Of a stretch of 64,000 nt of DNA, positions 26,928-36,419 are shown one piece after another (position 1 is the first letter of the stretch; each line of letters begins with the position of its first letter). Made by a program: the position numbers and the translations under genes. The stretch comes from Streptomyces sp. NBC_00154 (GTDB lineage Bacteria > Actinomycetota > Actinomycetes > Streptomycetales > Streptomycetaceae), in NCBI RefSeq assembly GCF_026342835.1, contig NZ_JAPEMI010000001.1:6764501-6828500 (forward strand), in the 5' to 3' direction. Under the pieces are notes generated by a model. It saw nothing but the letters and a program-made list of their open reading frames with translations. It was not told the origin of the DNA and did not search any database.

Positions 26928-29900
26928 GTGGGCCCTGGCATAGTCGGCAGAGCAACGCGACCCCTCGTACTGCTTGCGACGGTGTCCGCGATGGCGGTGG
27001 GAGCCATCGCCCCCGCCGTCGCCGATTCGACCCCCGACCCCCGTCCCCGTAACTCCGCCGAGATCCTCAGACCGGTCGCGCCACCGGCTGCGAGCAACGC
27101 CGTCGGAGCGCCCCGAGCCGTCGTGGACGACGACGGCATCGAGACGGCCCGTACCTCCCGCCCGATCGCACCCGGCATCCGCCTCAGCTCGTACGACCGG
27201 CTCGAGTCGGACAAATGGCTCCGGGTCGACTCCCTCTCCGTCGACCTCGACGGCAGCGGCGCACAGGCCGACTACCTCTCCACCGGCAAGGTGTCCGACC
27301 GGCGTACGGTCTCCGAGCTTGCCGCCGGACACGACGCGGGCCCCGGCCGCCGGACCGTCGCCGCGATCAACGCCGACTTCTTCGACATCAACCAGACCGG
27401 TGCGCCCGAGGGGGTCGGCATCAAGGACGGCGCGACCGTCCAGTCCCCGGCCCCCGGAGTCAACCGGGCGGTCGGCATCGGCCCCGACAGCGCGGGCCGC
27501 ATCCTGAACCTGTACTTCGAGGGCACGCTCACCCTGCCGTCCGGCCGGCAGCCGCTCGCCGCGTACAACGCCGCCAATGTGCCGGCCGGGGGAGTGGGCG
27601 CGTACACCTCGGCCTGGGGGACCGCCGATCGCGCACTGACCGTGGACAACGCAACACCGGTCGCCGAAGCGGTGGTACGGGACGGCAAGGTCGTGTCCGT
27701 GTCCTCCACCCCCGGCTCGGGCGCCGTCCCCGACGACACCACGATCCTCGTCGGCCGCGAGGCCGGAGCCACCGCGATCAAGACGCTCCAGTCCGGCGAC
27801 CCCGTGTCGCTGACCTACCGGGCACGCACCGACGGCGGCCCCGTACCGCGCACCGCGGTCGGCGGCCGGGAACTCCTCGTCGTCGACGGCGTCGCCCAGA
27901 ACCACGACGGCGAGGGCAACAACACCGCCGCGCCCCGCACCGCCGTCGGCTTCTCCCAGGACGGCCGCACGATGCAGATCCTCACCATCGACGGCCGGCA
28001 GGCCGACAGCGGTGGCGTCACCCTCACCGAACTCGGCCTGATGATGCGGCGCTCCGGCTCGTACAGCGCACTCAACCTGGACGGCGGCGGCTCATCGACC
28101 CTCGTCGCCCGCCGGCCCGGCAGTGACACGCTCCAGGTGGAGAACAGCCCCTCCGACGGCACCGAACGCACCGTACCCAACGGTCTCGCACTCACCGCCC
28201 CCGACGGCAGCGGCCGCCTCGACGGATTCTGGGTCGACACCCGCACACCGGCCGGCTCCGCACCGGGCGTCGACCCGGTCAAGGGCGGCCACCCCGAGCG
28301 GGTCTTCCCCGGGCTCACCCGGCGCCTGACCGCGACCGGATACGACGAGACGTACGGCCCCGCCACCGGCACCCCGCACTGGCGCACCACCCGTGGCGAC
28401 ACCGGAACGGTCGACGGCAACGGCGTCTTCACCGCGCGCCGCAGCGGCACCACGGACGTCCGCGCCGAACGCGGACCCGCTCACGGCAGCACCACGCTGA
28501 CCGTTCTCGACAAGCTGACCCGGATCGAGCCGACCACCCGGCGGGTGGGCCTCGCGGACGCCGGAGCCATCGGCACCTTCGGCATCGTCGGACTCGACGC
28601 GCACGGCACCAGCGCCCCCGTCGAACCGCGCGACGTCACCCTCGACTACGACCACGCCCTCTTCGACGTACGCGACGACAGCCAGGGCAACTTCACCGTC
28701 ACGTCACGCACCGGCAACGGCGCCGGCCAGATCAAGGCGACCGTCGCGGGCACCACCACCGCCCTCGCGGTCAGCGTCGGCCTCACCGAACAGGCCGTCT
28801 CCGACTTCGACGACGCCGGATCCTGGAAGTTCAGCCAGGCCCGGGCGAGCGGCTCCCTCTCCGCCACCCCCGACGGCCACACCGGCACCGGCCTCAGGCT
28901 CAGCTACGACTTCACCCAGTCGACCGCGACGCGCGCCGCCTACGCCGCGCCGCCCCAGCCCGTCGCCGTGCCCGGCCAGCCCCAGTCGTTCAAGCTCTGG
29001 ATCAAGGGCGACGGCAAGGGCGCCTGGCCGACTCTGCACCTCAAGGACGCCGCGGGCTCCGACCAGTTGCTCCGCGGACCGTACGTCACCTGGACCGGCT
29101 GGCGGCAGGTGACCTTCGCCGTACCGGCGGGTGCGGCCATGCCACTCAGCGTGTACCGCTTCTACCTCGCCGAGACGGCGGCTGCCCAGCAGTACACCGG
29201 TGAGATCGTCATCGACGACCTCACCGCCCAGGTGCCGCCCACCGTCGACCTGCCCGAACAGACGACTCCCGCCGACCCGTTGATCGATCCGGCGGCGGTC
29301 ACCGAGCACCGGGACCGGCAGTTCGCGGTCATGTCCGACGCCCAGTTCGTCGCCCGTGACCCGGACAGCACGATCGTCGCCCAGGCCCGGCGCACCCTGC
29401 GCGAGATCAAGGCGGCGCACCCCGACTTCCTGGTCGTCAACGGTGACCTCGTCGACGAGGGATCACCCGCGGACCTCGCCTTCGCCCACCGGGTCCTGAC
29501 CGAAGAACTCGGCGACTCGCTGCCCTGGTACTACGTGCCCGGCAACCACGAGGTGATGGGCGGGAAGATCGACAACTTCATCGCCGAATTCGGCCCCGCC
29601 CAGCGGACGTTCGACCACAGGGGCACCCGTGTCATCACACTCGACACCTCCGGCCTCACCCTGCGCGGCGGCGGCTTCGCCCAGATCAAGGAACTGCGCG
29701 CCCAGCTCGACGCGGCAGCCGAGGACCGCGACATCGACTCGGTGATGCTGATCGAGCACGTACCGCCGCGCGACCCGACCGTACAGAAGGGCAGCCAGCT
29801 CGGGGACCGCAAGGAGGCGGCCTTGGTCGAACAGTGGCTCGCCGACTTCCGCCGTACGACTGGCAAGGGAGCCGCGTTCATCGGCAGCCATGTCGGGGTC

Positions 29901-30419
29901 TTCCACGCCTCGCACGTCAACGGGGTGCCGTATCTGATCAACGGCAACTCCGGCAAGGCGCCGGCCGGCCCGGCGGACGAGGGCGGCTTCACCGGCTGGT
30001 CCCTCGTCGGCGCGGACCACGTCTCGCGCGGCGAACAGGCCGCCGCCCGGCAGAAGCCGTGGCAGGGCGCGCCCGACTGGGTCTCCGTACAGACCAGGGC
30101 GCATGTCGACGCGCTGACCCTCGACGCCCCGTCCGTCCTCGCTGCCGGAAACACCGCGAAGGTCACGGCGACCGTCACCCAGGGCGCCCGCAGCGTTCCG
30201 GTCGAGTTCCCGCTGGCCGCCGACTGGACCGGCTCCCCGAATGTCCGTATCGGCGACCGGGACGGCGCCCGCCACCGGCACGCGGCGGTCTTCGACCCGG
30301 TCACCGGCACGCTCACGGCGCTCCGGCCGGGCACGGTCACGCTCGCGGTGACGGTCAACGGGACGACGCAGCGGACGCAGATCCAGATTGCCGCGGCGGC
30401 CTCCGCTTCAGCGGCCTGA
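26928..30419 (+). CDS. Secreted phosphodiester glycosidase-metallophosphoesterase fusion
   Basis: A 1163-residue exported protein. An N-terminal signal peptide (hydrophobic LVLLATVSAMAVGAIAPAVA) is followed by a NAGPA-like phosphodiester glycosidase domain to about residue 420, with INADFFDINQTGAPEGV near 148 and LNLDGGGSSTLV near 380. Ig-like/Big_2 repeats and a carbohydrate-binding-like beta domain (about 430-780) follow, then a calcineurin-type metallophosphoesterase: FAVMSDAQF (about 798), VVNGDLVDE (about 837), YVPGNHEVMG (about 869) and a late GSHVGVFH. A final Big_2-like domain ends the protein. GTG 26928 is set by AGGAGG at 26917-26922. It could strip sugar phosphodiesters from wall polymers and then free phosphate; that is inferred. 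Confidence 0.9.
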   Translation: MGPGIVGRATRPLVLLATVSAMAVGAIAPAVADSTPDPRPRNSAEILRPVAPPAASNAVGAPRAVVDDDGIETARTSRPIAPGIRLSSYDRLESDKWLRVDSLSVDLDGSGAQADYLSTGKVSDRRTVSELAAGHDAGPGRRTVAAINADFFDINQTGAPEGVGIKDGATVQSPAPGVNRAVGIGPDSAGRILNLYFEGTLTLPSGRQPLAAYNAANVPAGGVGAYTSAWGTADRALTVDNATPVAEAVVRDGKVVSVSSTPGSGAVPDDTTILVGREAGATAIKTLQSGDPVSLTYRARTDGGPVPRTAVGGRELLVVDGVAQNHDGEGNNTAAPRTAVGFSQDGRTMQILTIDGRQADSGGVTLTELGLMMRRSGSYSALNLDGGGSSTLVARRPGSDTLQVENSPSDGTERTVPNGLALTAPDGSGRLDGFWVDTRTPAGSAPGVDPVKGGHPERVFPGLTRRLTATGYDETYGPATGTPHWRTTRGDTGTVDGNGVFTARRSGTTDVRAERGPAHGSTTLTVLDKLTRIEPTTRRVGLADAGAIGTFGIVGLDAHGTSAPVEPRDVTLDYDHALFDVRDDSQGNFTVTSRTGNGAGQIKATVAGTTTALAVSVGLTEQAVSDFDDAGSWKFSQARASGSLSATPDGHTGTGLRLSYDFTQSTATRAAYAAPPQPVAVPGQPQSFKLWIKGDGKGAWPTLHLKDAAGSDQLLRGPYVTWTGWRQVTFAVPAGAAMPLSVYRFYLAETAAAQQYTGEIVIDDLTAQVPPTVDLPEQTTPADPLIDPAAVTEHRDRQFAVMSDAQFVARDPDSTIVAQARRTLREIKAAHPDFLVVNGDLVDEGSPADLAFAHRVLTEELGDSLPWYYVPGNHEVMGGKIDNFIAEFGPAQRTFDHRGTRVITLDTSGLTLRGGGFAQIKELRAQLDAAAEDRDIDSVMLIEHVPPRDPTVQKGSQLGDRKEAALVEQWLADFRRTTGKGAAFIGSHVGVFHASHVNGVPYLINGNSGKAPAGPADEGGFTGWSLVGADHVSRGEQAAARQKPWQGAPDWVSVQTRAHVDALTLDAPSVLAAGNTAKVTATVTQGARSVPVEFPLAADWTGSPNVRIGDRDGARHRHAAVFDPVTGTLTALRPGTVTLAVTVNGTTQRTQIQIAAAASASAA

Positions 30420-30453
30420 CCAACGGCCCTGTCCGCAACCCACGTGTGGACAC

Positions 30454-30500
30454 ATCGGTCCCGCACCCGGCTCTCCCCGAGAGCCGGGTGCGGGACCGAT
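30454..30500. terminator. Bidirectional terminator, 21-bp stem
   Basis: A perfect 21-bp inverted repeat (arms 30454-30474 and 30480-30500, loop CCCCG) lies in the convergent gap between the large phosphoesterase gene and dhaM, serving both. Confidence 0.85.
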
Positions 30501-30515
30501 GCTTGCACCGTGCCT

Positions 30516-30926
30516 CTACACCTTGCGGTAGGAGTACGCCTCCGACGCCGCTGCCTCCACCGCAGCCAGATCGCCGCCCGCCGACGCAGTGACCAGCGCG
30601 GCCACCGCGCCCTCGATGAACGGCGCGTCCACCAGGCGTGCCCCGTCCGGCAGTTCGTCACCCTCGGCCAGCATCGACTTGACCGTGAGCACCGCACTGC
30701 CGAGATCGACCAGCACCGCGATCCCCACGCCGCCGTCGACGGAACGGGCGGCCTCGGCGATCAGCTCCGCACTGGTGCCGAGCCCACCCGTCTGCGTGCC
30801 ACCGGCCGCGGCCACTGGGGCCGTCGCACCACCGGCCGCCAACCCCCTGGCCAGCTCGGCGACCGCCTCGGCGACCGGCCCGCTGTGCGAGACCAGCACG
30901 ATCCCGACCTGCTTCTCCCCGCTCAT
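30516..30926 (-). CDS. dhaM: Dihydroxyacetone kinase phosphotransfer subunit DhaM
   Basis: A 136-residue EIIA-Man-like subunit that takes phosphate from the PTS protein HPr and passes it to ADP bound in DhaL. The phosphorylated His is in VSHSGPVAEAVAELA near residue 10; GTQTGGLGTSAELI and VLVDLGSAVL match the family. It is the single-domain actinobacterial form lacking the HPr and EI-like parts seen in E. coli. Last gene of dhaK-dhaL-dhaM, overlapping dhaL by four bases. Confidence 0.93.
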   Translation of the reverse strand: MSGEKQVGIVLVSHSGPVAEAVAELARGLAAGGATAPVAAAGGTQTGGLGTSAELIAEAARSVDGGVGIAVLVDLGSAVLTVKSMLAEGDELPDGARLVDAPFIEGAVAALVTASAGGDLAAVEAAASEAYSYRKV

Positions 30927-31546
30927 GCGTCGTCCCCGTCCTCCGTGCCTGTGCCGCTCGTCCCGGCAAGTGCGGCGATCAGCAGTGCCGAGGACGTCGC
31001 CCCCGGATCCTGGTGCCCGATGCTGCGCTCACCGAGATAGCTCGCCCTGCCCTTGCGGGCCTGCATCGGTACGGTGGCGGCGGCGCCCGCCTCCGCCGCG
31101 TCCCGGGCCGCTCCGTGCGACGTCCCGAGCGCCGCGGCGCCCGGCAGCAGCGCATCGAGCATGGTCTTGTCCCCGGCCTGCGCCCCGCCCAGCTGGGCGA
31201 CGGCCGCGACACCCACGGCGAACGCCTCGGCCAGCTGTTCCTCCGTCACCGCGGGCGCATCGCCCAGCGCCTTCCCCGTACGCCGCAGCAGCGTCCCGTA
31301 CAACGGACCGGAAGCCCCACCGACCGTCGAGATCAACTGCCGTCCCGCAAGCATCAGTACGGCGCCCGGCGTCTGCGGGGACTCCTTCTCCAGCACTGCG
31401 CTCACCGCGGTGAATCCGCGCTGCAGATTGCTGCCGTGATCGGCGTCCCCGATCGCCGAGTCGAGTTCGGTGAGGTGATCGGCCTCGCGATCCACCGCGG
31501 CGGCGGCTGCGGCCATCCAACGGCGGAAGAAGTCGGCGTCCAGCAC
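30923..31546 (-). CDS. dhaL: Dihydroxyacetone kinase ADP-binding subunit DhaL
   Basis: A 207-residue DhaL subunit holding ADP-Mg as cofactor. The acidic metal/nucleotide site DSAIGDADHGSNLQRGF is at about residues 30-46, then STVGGASGPLYGTLL and GDKTMLDAL. I set the start at the GTG at 31546 because AAGGAGAT precedes it and it gives the normal N-terminus LDADFFRRWM; upstream ATGs extend the protein without conservation. Between dhaK (50 bases upstream) and dhaM. Confidence 0.94.
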   Translation of the reverse strand: MLDADFFRRWMAAAAAAVDREADHLTELDSAIGDADHGSNLQRGFTAVSAVLEKESPQTPGAVLMLAGRQLISTVGGASGPLYGTLLRRTGKALGDAPAVTEEQLAEAFAVGVAAVAQLGGAQAGDKTMLDALLPGAAALGTSHGAARDAAEAGAAATVPMQARKGRASYLGERSIGHQDPGATSSALLIAALAGTSGTGTEDGDDA

Positions 31547-31596
31547 AAGATCTCCTTGTCCCTGAAGCATCGTCATGGGTGTACGGGCGGACGTTC

Positions 31597-32589
31597 TCAG
31601 CGGCCCCAGCGGAGGGCGGGTGTCTCCACCGGCGCGTCCCAGAGCCGCAGCAGCTCCTCGTCGAGCCGGCACAGCGTCACCGAACATCCCGCCATGTCGA
31701 GCGAGGTCACATAGTTCCCCACGAGCGTACGAGCCACGGAGACATGCCGCTCGGACAGCACCCGCTGCACCTCGGCATTGAACCCGTACAGCTCCAGCAG
31801 GGGCGTCGCCCCCATCCCGTTGACCAGCACCAGCACCGGACTGGTCGGCTGCAGATCGTCCAGCACCGCGTGCACCGCAAAGTCGGCGATCTCCCGCGAC
31901 GTCATCATCGGACGTCGTTCCCGCCCCGGCTCACCGTGGATCCCGATCCCCAGCTCCAGCTCGCCGGCGGGCAGATCGAAGGTGGGGGAGCCCTTGGCGG
32001 GCGTGGTGACGGAACTGAGCGCCACCCCGAAGCTCCGCGACGCCTCGTTCACCTGCCGGGCGATGGCCTCCACCCGCTCCAGCGGTGCACCCTCGTCGGC
32101 GGCCGCCCCCGCGATCTTCTCGACGAACAGTGTGGCCCCCGTCCCGCGCCGCCCCGCCGTGAAGAGACTGTCCGTCACCGCCACGTCGTCATTGACGAGC
32201 ACCTTTGCGACCTGCACGCCTTCGTCCTCGGCGAGTTCGGCGGCCATCTCGAAGTTCAGCATGTCACCGGTGTAGTTCTTGACGACGAACAACACCCCGG
32301 CGCCACTGTCGACCGCGGCGGCGGCGCGCACCATCTGGTCAGGAACGGGCGAGGTGAACACTTCACCGGGACAGGCGGCGGACAGCATCCCCGGCCCGAC
32401 GAACCCGGCATGCAACGGCTCATGCCCGGACCCACCCCCGGAGACGAGCGCCACCTTCCCGGCCACGGGAGCGTCGCGCCGCATGACGACACGGTTGTCG
32501 ACATCCACGGTCAGTTCGGGGTGAGCGGCGGCCATACCGCGCAATGCGTCCGCAACGACGGTCTCCGGGACGTTGATCAGCATCCTCAT
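31597..32589 (-). CDS. dhaK: Dihydroxyacetone kinase substrate-binding subunit DhaK
   Basis: A 330-residue DhaK. The substrate-binding region SGGGSGHEPLHAGFVG is at about residues 50-65, and the His that forms the hemiaminal with dihydroxyacetone is in LGIGIHGEPGRER (about 213). Together with DhaL and DhaM it makes dihydroxyacetone phosphate, feeding glycerol into glycolysis. Its ribosome binding site AGGAGGTACCC is close to ideal. First gene of the operon; the promoter should lie in 32590-32832, where no gene is seen and which is locally less GC-rich. Confidence 0.95.
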   Translation of the reverse strand: MRMLINVPETVVADALRGMAAAHPELTVDVDNRVVMRRDAPVAGKVALVSGGGSGHEPLHAGFVGPGMLSAACPGEVFTSPVPDQMVRAAAAVDSGAGVLFVVKNYTGDMLNFEMAAELAEDEGVQVAKVLVNDDVAVTDSLFTAGRRGTGATLFVEKIAGAAADEGAPLERVEAIARQVNEASRSFGVALSSVTTPAKGSPTFDLPAGELELGIGIHGEPGRERRPMMTSREIADFAVHAVLDDLQPTSPVLVLVNGMGATPLLELYGFNAEVQRVLSERHVSVARTLVGNYVTSLDMAGCSVTLCRLDEELLRLWDAPVETPALRWGR

Positions 32590-32832
32590 GGGTACCTCCT
32601 GATGAGATTGGCAGGCGAGCTGCTGAGCAGGGGTTTTTGCAGTTCAGGGCACGTGGTGCGAATTGTCGATCTTGGCGGTTCATGGCGGCGAGGGGCGGTT
32701 CTGTGCGGTACTGATGCCGACACAATGCTGACTTTCCTGATGCATTGCCAGGTGAGACAGCGTTGAGTGCGAGTTGCGAGTGCACATTTTTTTATGCCAA
32801 GTATCAACGGGCGGACGCTGAAAGTCGCGTGT

Positions 32833-33013
32833 ACGCCTGCCGATGATCTGGCTGAGGCGGTGGAAGAGGGCTTTCCCTCAGCACCCGGACACTGAGATCA
32901 TCCTCGGCTTCCCTGGCCTCGGCGTTGAGCTCGGTGCCCGGGTGCTCGCCGAGATCGGCGACGACCGCAACCGATTCGCGGACGCCCGCGGCCTGAAGGC
33001 ATACTCCGGCACG
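32833..33013 (+). mobile_element. IS110-family transposase remnant
   Basis: About 180 bases encode a segment of an IS110-type transposase (Transposase_20 region): DDLAEAVEE in one frame, then, after a frameshift near 32878, FPGLGVELGARVLAEIGDDR and FADARGLKAYSGTA in another. The catalytic DEDD domain and both element ends are gone. It is fused directly to the nuclease remnant that follows. Confidence 0.75.
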
Positions 33014-33708
33014 GCACTCTGCGACAAGGTCGTCTCCGGCAAGAACCCCGGGTGCGTCCTGCCGGCGTACAAGCCGGGCTACACGATCAACTCCGAGGCG
33101 TTCCCGGGTGCGGCGGCGCACATATGGTTGATCCAGAACAAGCACGCCAAGATGCTGGGCCAGTCCCCGCTGCACCACCTGCCGTCCAAGGTGCGCAACG
33201 CGCGCCCGGCCAGGAGACCGAGAACAAGCTGGACAACGGCAAACCGGGCAACCGCAAGGCGATCTGCGGACGGGCGTTCCGCAAGCACCCCGACACCGCC
33301 ACGATCGCAACCCCGAGCGGCAACACCGACCCGATCTCATGCGACGAGTATCCGTTCGCGGCGACGTACGAGTCCTCAGGATTCCCGACGGCCAACGGCG
33401 GTCTGAACGCTGCCCAGAACATCGACTACGCGGGCCTGGAGTGTGTGCAGACGGTGGTGGCCAAGGGTGACGGCACCCGTGAGCACCTGTACAACGACAC
33501 GACGTACGACGACCCGAAGTGGTTTGCGCCGTGCGGCCGGTCGTCGATGTCGAACTACGTCAACACACAGTCGATGCAGCCGTTCGGCGTGAAGTTCGCC
33601 AAGGATTTCCGGCTGCTGGACTACGACGAGTACTGGGTCGATCCGGCCAACGCCCGCTTCTCGGGCTGCGACCCGTCCCAGGCTGTCATCAAGTGCAAGA
33701 TGAACTGA
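33014..33708 (+). pseudogene. NucA/NucB-type deoxyribonuclease remnant
   Basis: The C-terminal half of an exported nuclease of the NucA/NucB family. The first part reads CDKVVSGKNPGCVLPAYKPG in the frame of the IS remnant; near 33205-33215 the frame shifts by one and continues NRKAICGRAF, then the family hallmark CDEYPFAATYESSGF and a C-terminus with DYDEYWVDPANARFSGCDPS. Loss of the N-terminus to the IS110 junction plus the frameshift makes it a probable pseudogene, although translation could restart for the C-terminal 218 residues from GTG at 33052. It ends at a very strong terminator. Confidence 0.75.
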
Positions 33709-33762
33709 CCGGCCACTGTGCCGTGCAACTCCTGATGACCTGACCTACCTGGTTCAGGAAAC

Positions 33763-33802
33763 GGGGCGGGGGCACCCGGCATCCGCCGGGTGCCCCCGCC
33801 CC
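33763..33802 (+). terminator. Terminator with 18-bp stem
   Basis: Perfect 18-bp stem (GGGGCGGGGGCACCCGGC and complement) closed by a four-base ATCC loop, followed by TTCCCCCTATT. Ends the nuclease transcript, 27 bases ahead of the SMI1-like ATG. Confidence 0.9.
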
Positions 33803-33828
33803 TTCCCCCTATTCCCATGGAGGACACG

Positions 33829-34377
33829 ATGAGCGACGTTCTGCCCGCATGGGCCGCCATCACCAACCGGCTAGCAGCACACGCGCCCACCTCGCACGCC
33901 ACACTGCGACCGGGCGCGACCGCGGCCGATGTCCAGTCCGTCGAAGACGGACTGGGAGCATCTCTCCCTGCGGACTTGGTGACGCTGCTGCTGACGTGCA
34001 ACGGAACAGTCGACGCGTCGGACGTAGAACGCGACCTCGACGAGTACGACCCTGGTCTGTTCCTCGCCCAGCATCATCTGCTGCCGCTGGAGGCAATCGT
34101 GACCGTCCTCGGCAGCGGCGAAAGTGCCGTGTCGGCGCGCTCGCTCCGGGTGCCAAAATTCAGCCCGGATCGTCGCCCCGCTTCTTCCTGCTTCAGCGTT
34201 CCGCATGCGCTGCCTGTTACACCGCCGCCCGCGGCGATTCACATATGGCTGTCTATTCAGGTACTTACGCAGATGTTCGCGCACCAGGGCTCAATTCGGG
34301 ATGGACTGGAGGAGCTCGTTCGGGGTGCCAGAACGGCCCCCGGTCCGGTGTGTGCGCGATTCGTGACCACGCCATGA
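33829..34377 (+). CDS. SMI1/KNR4 (SUKH)-like protein, C-terminus doubtful
   Basis: A 182-residue frame. Residues 1-95 fit the SMI1/KNR4 (SUKH) family: LRPGATAADVQSVEDGLGAS followed by LPADLVTLLLTCNGTVD and LLPLEAIVTVLG. SUKH proteins are often immunity proteins against nuclease or deaminase toxins, which makes its place next to a NucA/NucB-type nuclease notable. After about residue 100 the sequence is rich in Pro, Ser and Arg and lacks the expected strands, while another frame reads more naturally, so the gene may be frameshifted. ATG 33829 follows GGAGGACACG. Confidence 0.6.
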   Translation: MSDVLPAWAAITNRLAAHAPTSHATLRPGATAADVQSVEDGLGASLPADLVTLLLTCNGTVDASDVERDLDEYDPGLFLAQHHLLPLEAIVTVLGSGESAVSARSLRVPKFSPDRRPASSCFSVPHALPVTPPPAAIHIWLSIQVLTQMFAHQGSIRDGLEELVRGARTAPGPVCARFVTTP

Positions 34378-34635
34378 TGGCGGCAAGTACGTGCCTTCAT
34401 GAGGGAGTCGGTCTCGCGACCATCTCCGTCCACCCGTGACAGTTCTGACGTGCGGCACGCTGTGAGGAGTGACCCCCGGCGGGGTCATGGCGCCCATCCT
34501 CCGAGGGGGAGGTACGCGGGCGCCGATATGCAGGGGCAGGCTCGGTTCCCCCCGTGACCGGGTCTGCCCTTGCTCGCTCGCATAGCGCCGCAATCCCGCT
34601 GCGCAACCCTGGACCCGGGCATGTGGTGCCGCGGG

Positions 34636-35439
34636 TCATAGGATGAACTGCTCGACCGCGTTCGCGAAACCCTCCTCCTCGTTGCTCGTCGTGACCCGCC
34701 TCGCCGCGCGCTGGACCTCGTGGCTGGCGTTGCCCATCGCGATGGACAGTCCCGAGTGGGCGAACATCAGCACGTCGTTGGGCATGTCGCCGATCGTGGC
34801 GATCTGTTCGGGGGGAATCCGGAGCTTGGCGGACCAGTACTTGACGACTCCGCCCTTGTTGGCCTGCGGATGGGTCACATCGAGGTAGTAGGGCTGCGAG
34901 CGGGCGGCCGAGACATGCTCGCCGAACTGTGCGCGAGCTGCGACCGCGGCCGCCTCTACGACCTGGTGGTCATCGCTGACCCCGACGATCTTGACGGCGC
35001 CCTGCTCCAGCCCGTCGAAACCGGGAACGAGCGTGGGCGCGAACTGCACCGTCCAGCTCTCGCGATCAACGTGCGGCCCCTTGAGATCGCGGACGTACCA
35101 GTCGGCGCCCCGGTAGATCCAGACGCTGAGGCCGAACGACTCCATCAGTGCGACGGCCGGGGCCACCACCTCCACGGGAATGACCTGCTGTTCGACAACG
35201 GTCATGTCCGGGTTCACGATGAGACCACCGTTGAAGGCGGCGAGCTCAGTTTCCAGCGCCAGGGGCTCGATGATCATGGACATGCCGCGGGGTGGTCTCC
35301 CGCTGGTCACCGCGAAGAGGACACCGGCGTCGTGGAGCTTGTGGACCGCCTGGACAGCGCGGTCGGTGAGGAGCTTGTCGCTCGTGACCAAAGTGCCGTC
35401 GACGTCGGCAAGAAGTAGGCGGATCGGTCGGGTTGGCAT
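34636..35439 (-). CDS. Cof-type HAD-superfamily hydrolase
   Basis: A 267-residue class IIB HAD phosphatase. Motif I is LLADVDGTLV (nucleophile Asp about residue 10), motif II TSGRPPRGM, motif III Lys in QANKGGVV and motif IV IGDMPNDVLMF. The Cof-type cap lies between about 85 and 190. Such enzymes dephosphorylate sugar phosphates or cofactors such as FMN and PLP. ATG 35439 is preceded by GGAGGCGTG. Stands alone. Confidence 0.93.
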   Translation of the reverse strand: MPTRPIRLLLADVDGTLVTSDKLLTDRAVQAVHKLHDAGVLFAVTSGRPPRGMSMIIEPLALETELAAFNGGLIVNPDMTVVEQQVIPVEVVAPAVALMESFGLSVWIYRGADWYVRDLKGPHVDRESWTVQFAPTLVPGFDGLEQGAVKIVGVSDDHQVVEAAAVAARAQFGEHVSAARSQPYYLDVTHPQANKGGVVKYWSAKLRIPPEQIATIGDMPNDVLMFAHSGLSIAMGNASHEVQRAARRVTTSNEEEGFANAVEQFIL

Positions 35440-35757
35440 CACGCCTCCGTAAGCACTGGTTGCGGCAGGTCCGGGTGGGGAAAGGCAACGGCTCATGGAT
35501 GCGGGGGACCTGTGGGACGGGTCCCCGGTCGTTGATTTCCGAAAGTTGCTGGAGGGCACCGTCGAGGCCGGCATCAGTCGCAGTCGCGTCCCTCTCGACG
35601 AGGGGAAGGCTAATGCCCTTGCAGGCACGCAATGCTTGGATATACCCCTCAAATTTCGATATAACCCTTGAAGGGCGACATGGCGAAGCTCGTGCGGGGG
35701 CTAACGTTCAAAATTCACACAGCACATTTTGGGTGTGTCCCTGAGGGGGAGCAGGCA

Positions 35758-35871
35758 GTGACGCAGGTAATTCTGGACAAGACGGCCCATGTGCTGGGGG
35801 TCGACATCGGTGGGACGGGTATCAACTGGCGGGGGCACGGACCTTTGCCACCCAGGCGCCACCGGAGGTAG
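35758..35871 (+). pseudogene. ROK-family kinase N-terminal fragment
   Basis: Reads VTQVILDKTAHVLGVDIGGT then GINWRG and ends in Arg/Pro-rich sequence; VDIGGTGI is the phosphate-1 motif at the start of ROK sugar kinases such as polyphosphate glucokinase. Nothing of the later kinase motifs is present. The surrounding interval 35440-36035 otherwise shows no gene. Confidence 0.4.
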
Positions 35872-36035
35872 CAGGAGGGGCACCCGACAGGTCGGGCTGA
35901 AGTATCGGACGTACCGGATTCATCTTCACCCCACGCGGTGTCTGGCCGGTGGACGGGTCTTTGCACCCGAACCGTGGCGCACGAGCGAGTGCCGGGGCTC
36001 GATCCATATTCGGATGGCCGGAGCACACTGGGAGT

Positions 36036-36260
36036 ATGTCCGGACAAGCGCCCGTGATCGTTCACCCGCCGCAGCCGGACGGCGGACGGCGGGTGACAAT
36101 CCGCGATGAGTACGTCGGCACGGCGTACCACCTGCTCGACGTGGTGGAGTTCCTACGCCTCGCAGGCCTGCCCGAGGCTGATACGAAGATCGACGACCCG
36201 GAGCTGCTCGAATGGCGCGGCGGGGGACCGTCCTACTGGGCTCCGGAGGCGCGCGGCTGA
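36036..36260 (+). CDS. Small hypothetical protein (74 aa)
   Basis: A 74-residue acidic protein, starting SGQAPVIVHPPQPDGGRRV and containing DEYVGTAYHLLDVVEFLRLAG, a likely helix, ending in SYWAPEARG. Codon use is normal for this genome and GGGAG lies just before the ATG, so it is probably real. I do not recognise the family with certainty; such proteins occur next to XRE regulators and mobile DNA in Streptomyces, but none is adjacent here. Confidence 0.55.
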   Translation: MSGQAPVIVHPPQPDGGRRVTIRDEYVGTAYHLLDVVEFLRLAGLPEADTKIDDPELLEWRGGGPSYWAPEARG

Positions 36261-36419
36261 GGTTGTGCGGCTGGGTGTACGTGAGCCCCCGCACGAGCGT
36301 GTGCGGGGGCTTCGCTGTGCCCCTGTACATGTCCGGACGAGCCGAGAGACCCTGGTTAGGCAGGCCCATCCGGGCTGGGGGCTGTGCCGTGCAACGCTGC
36401 TCCTGCCACGGGGTGCGCA

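Noticed and set aside
32833..33013. Functional insertion sequence
   Set aside because: Only a fragment of the transposase remains, frameshifted, and no terminal repeats or target duplication could be found.
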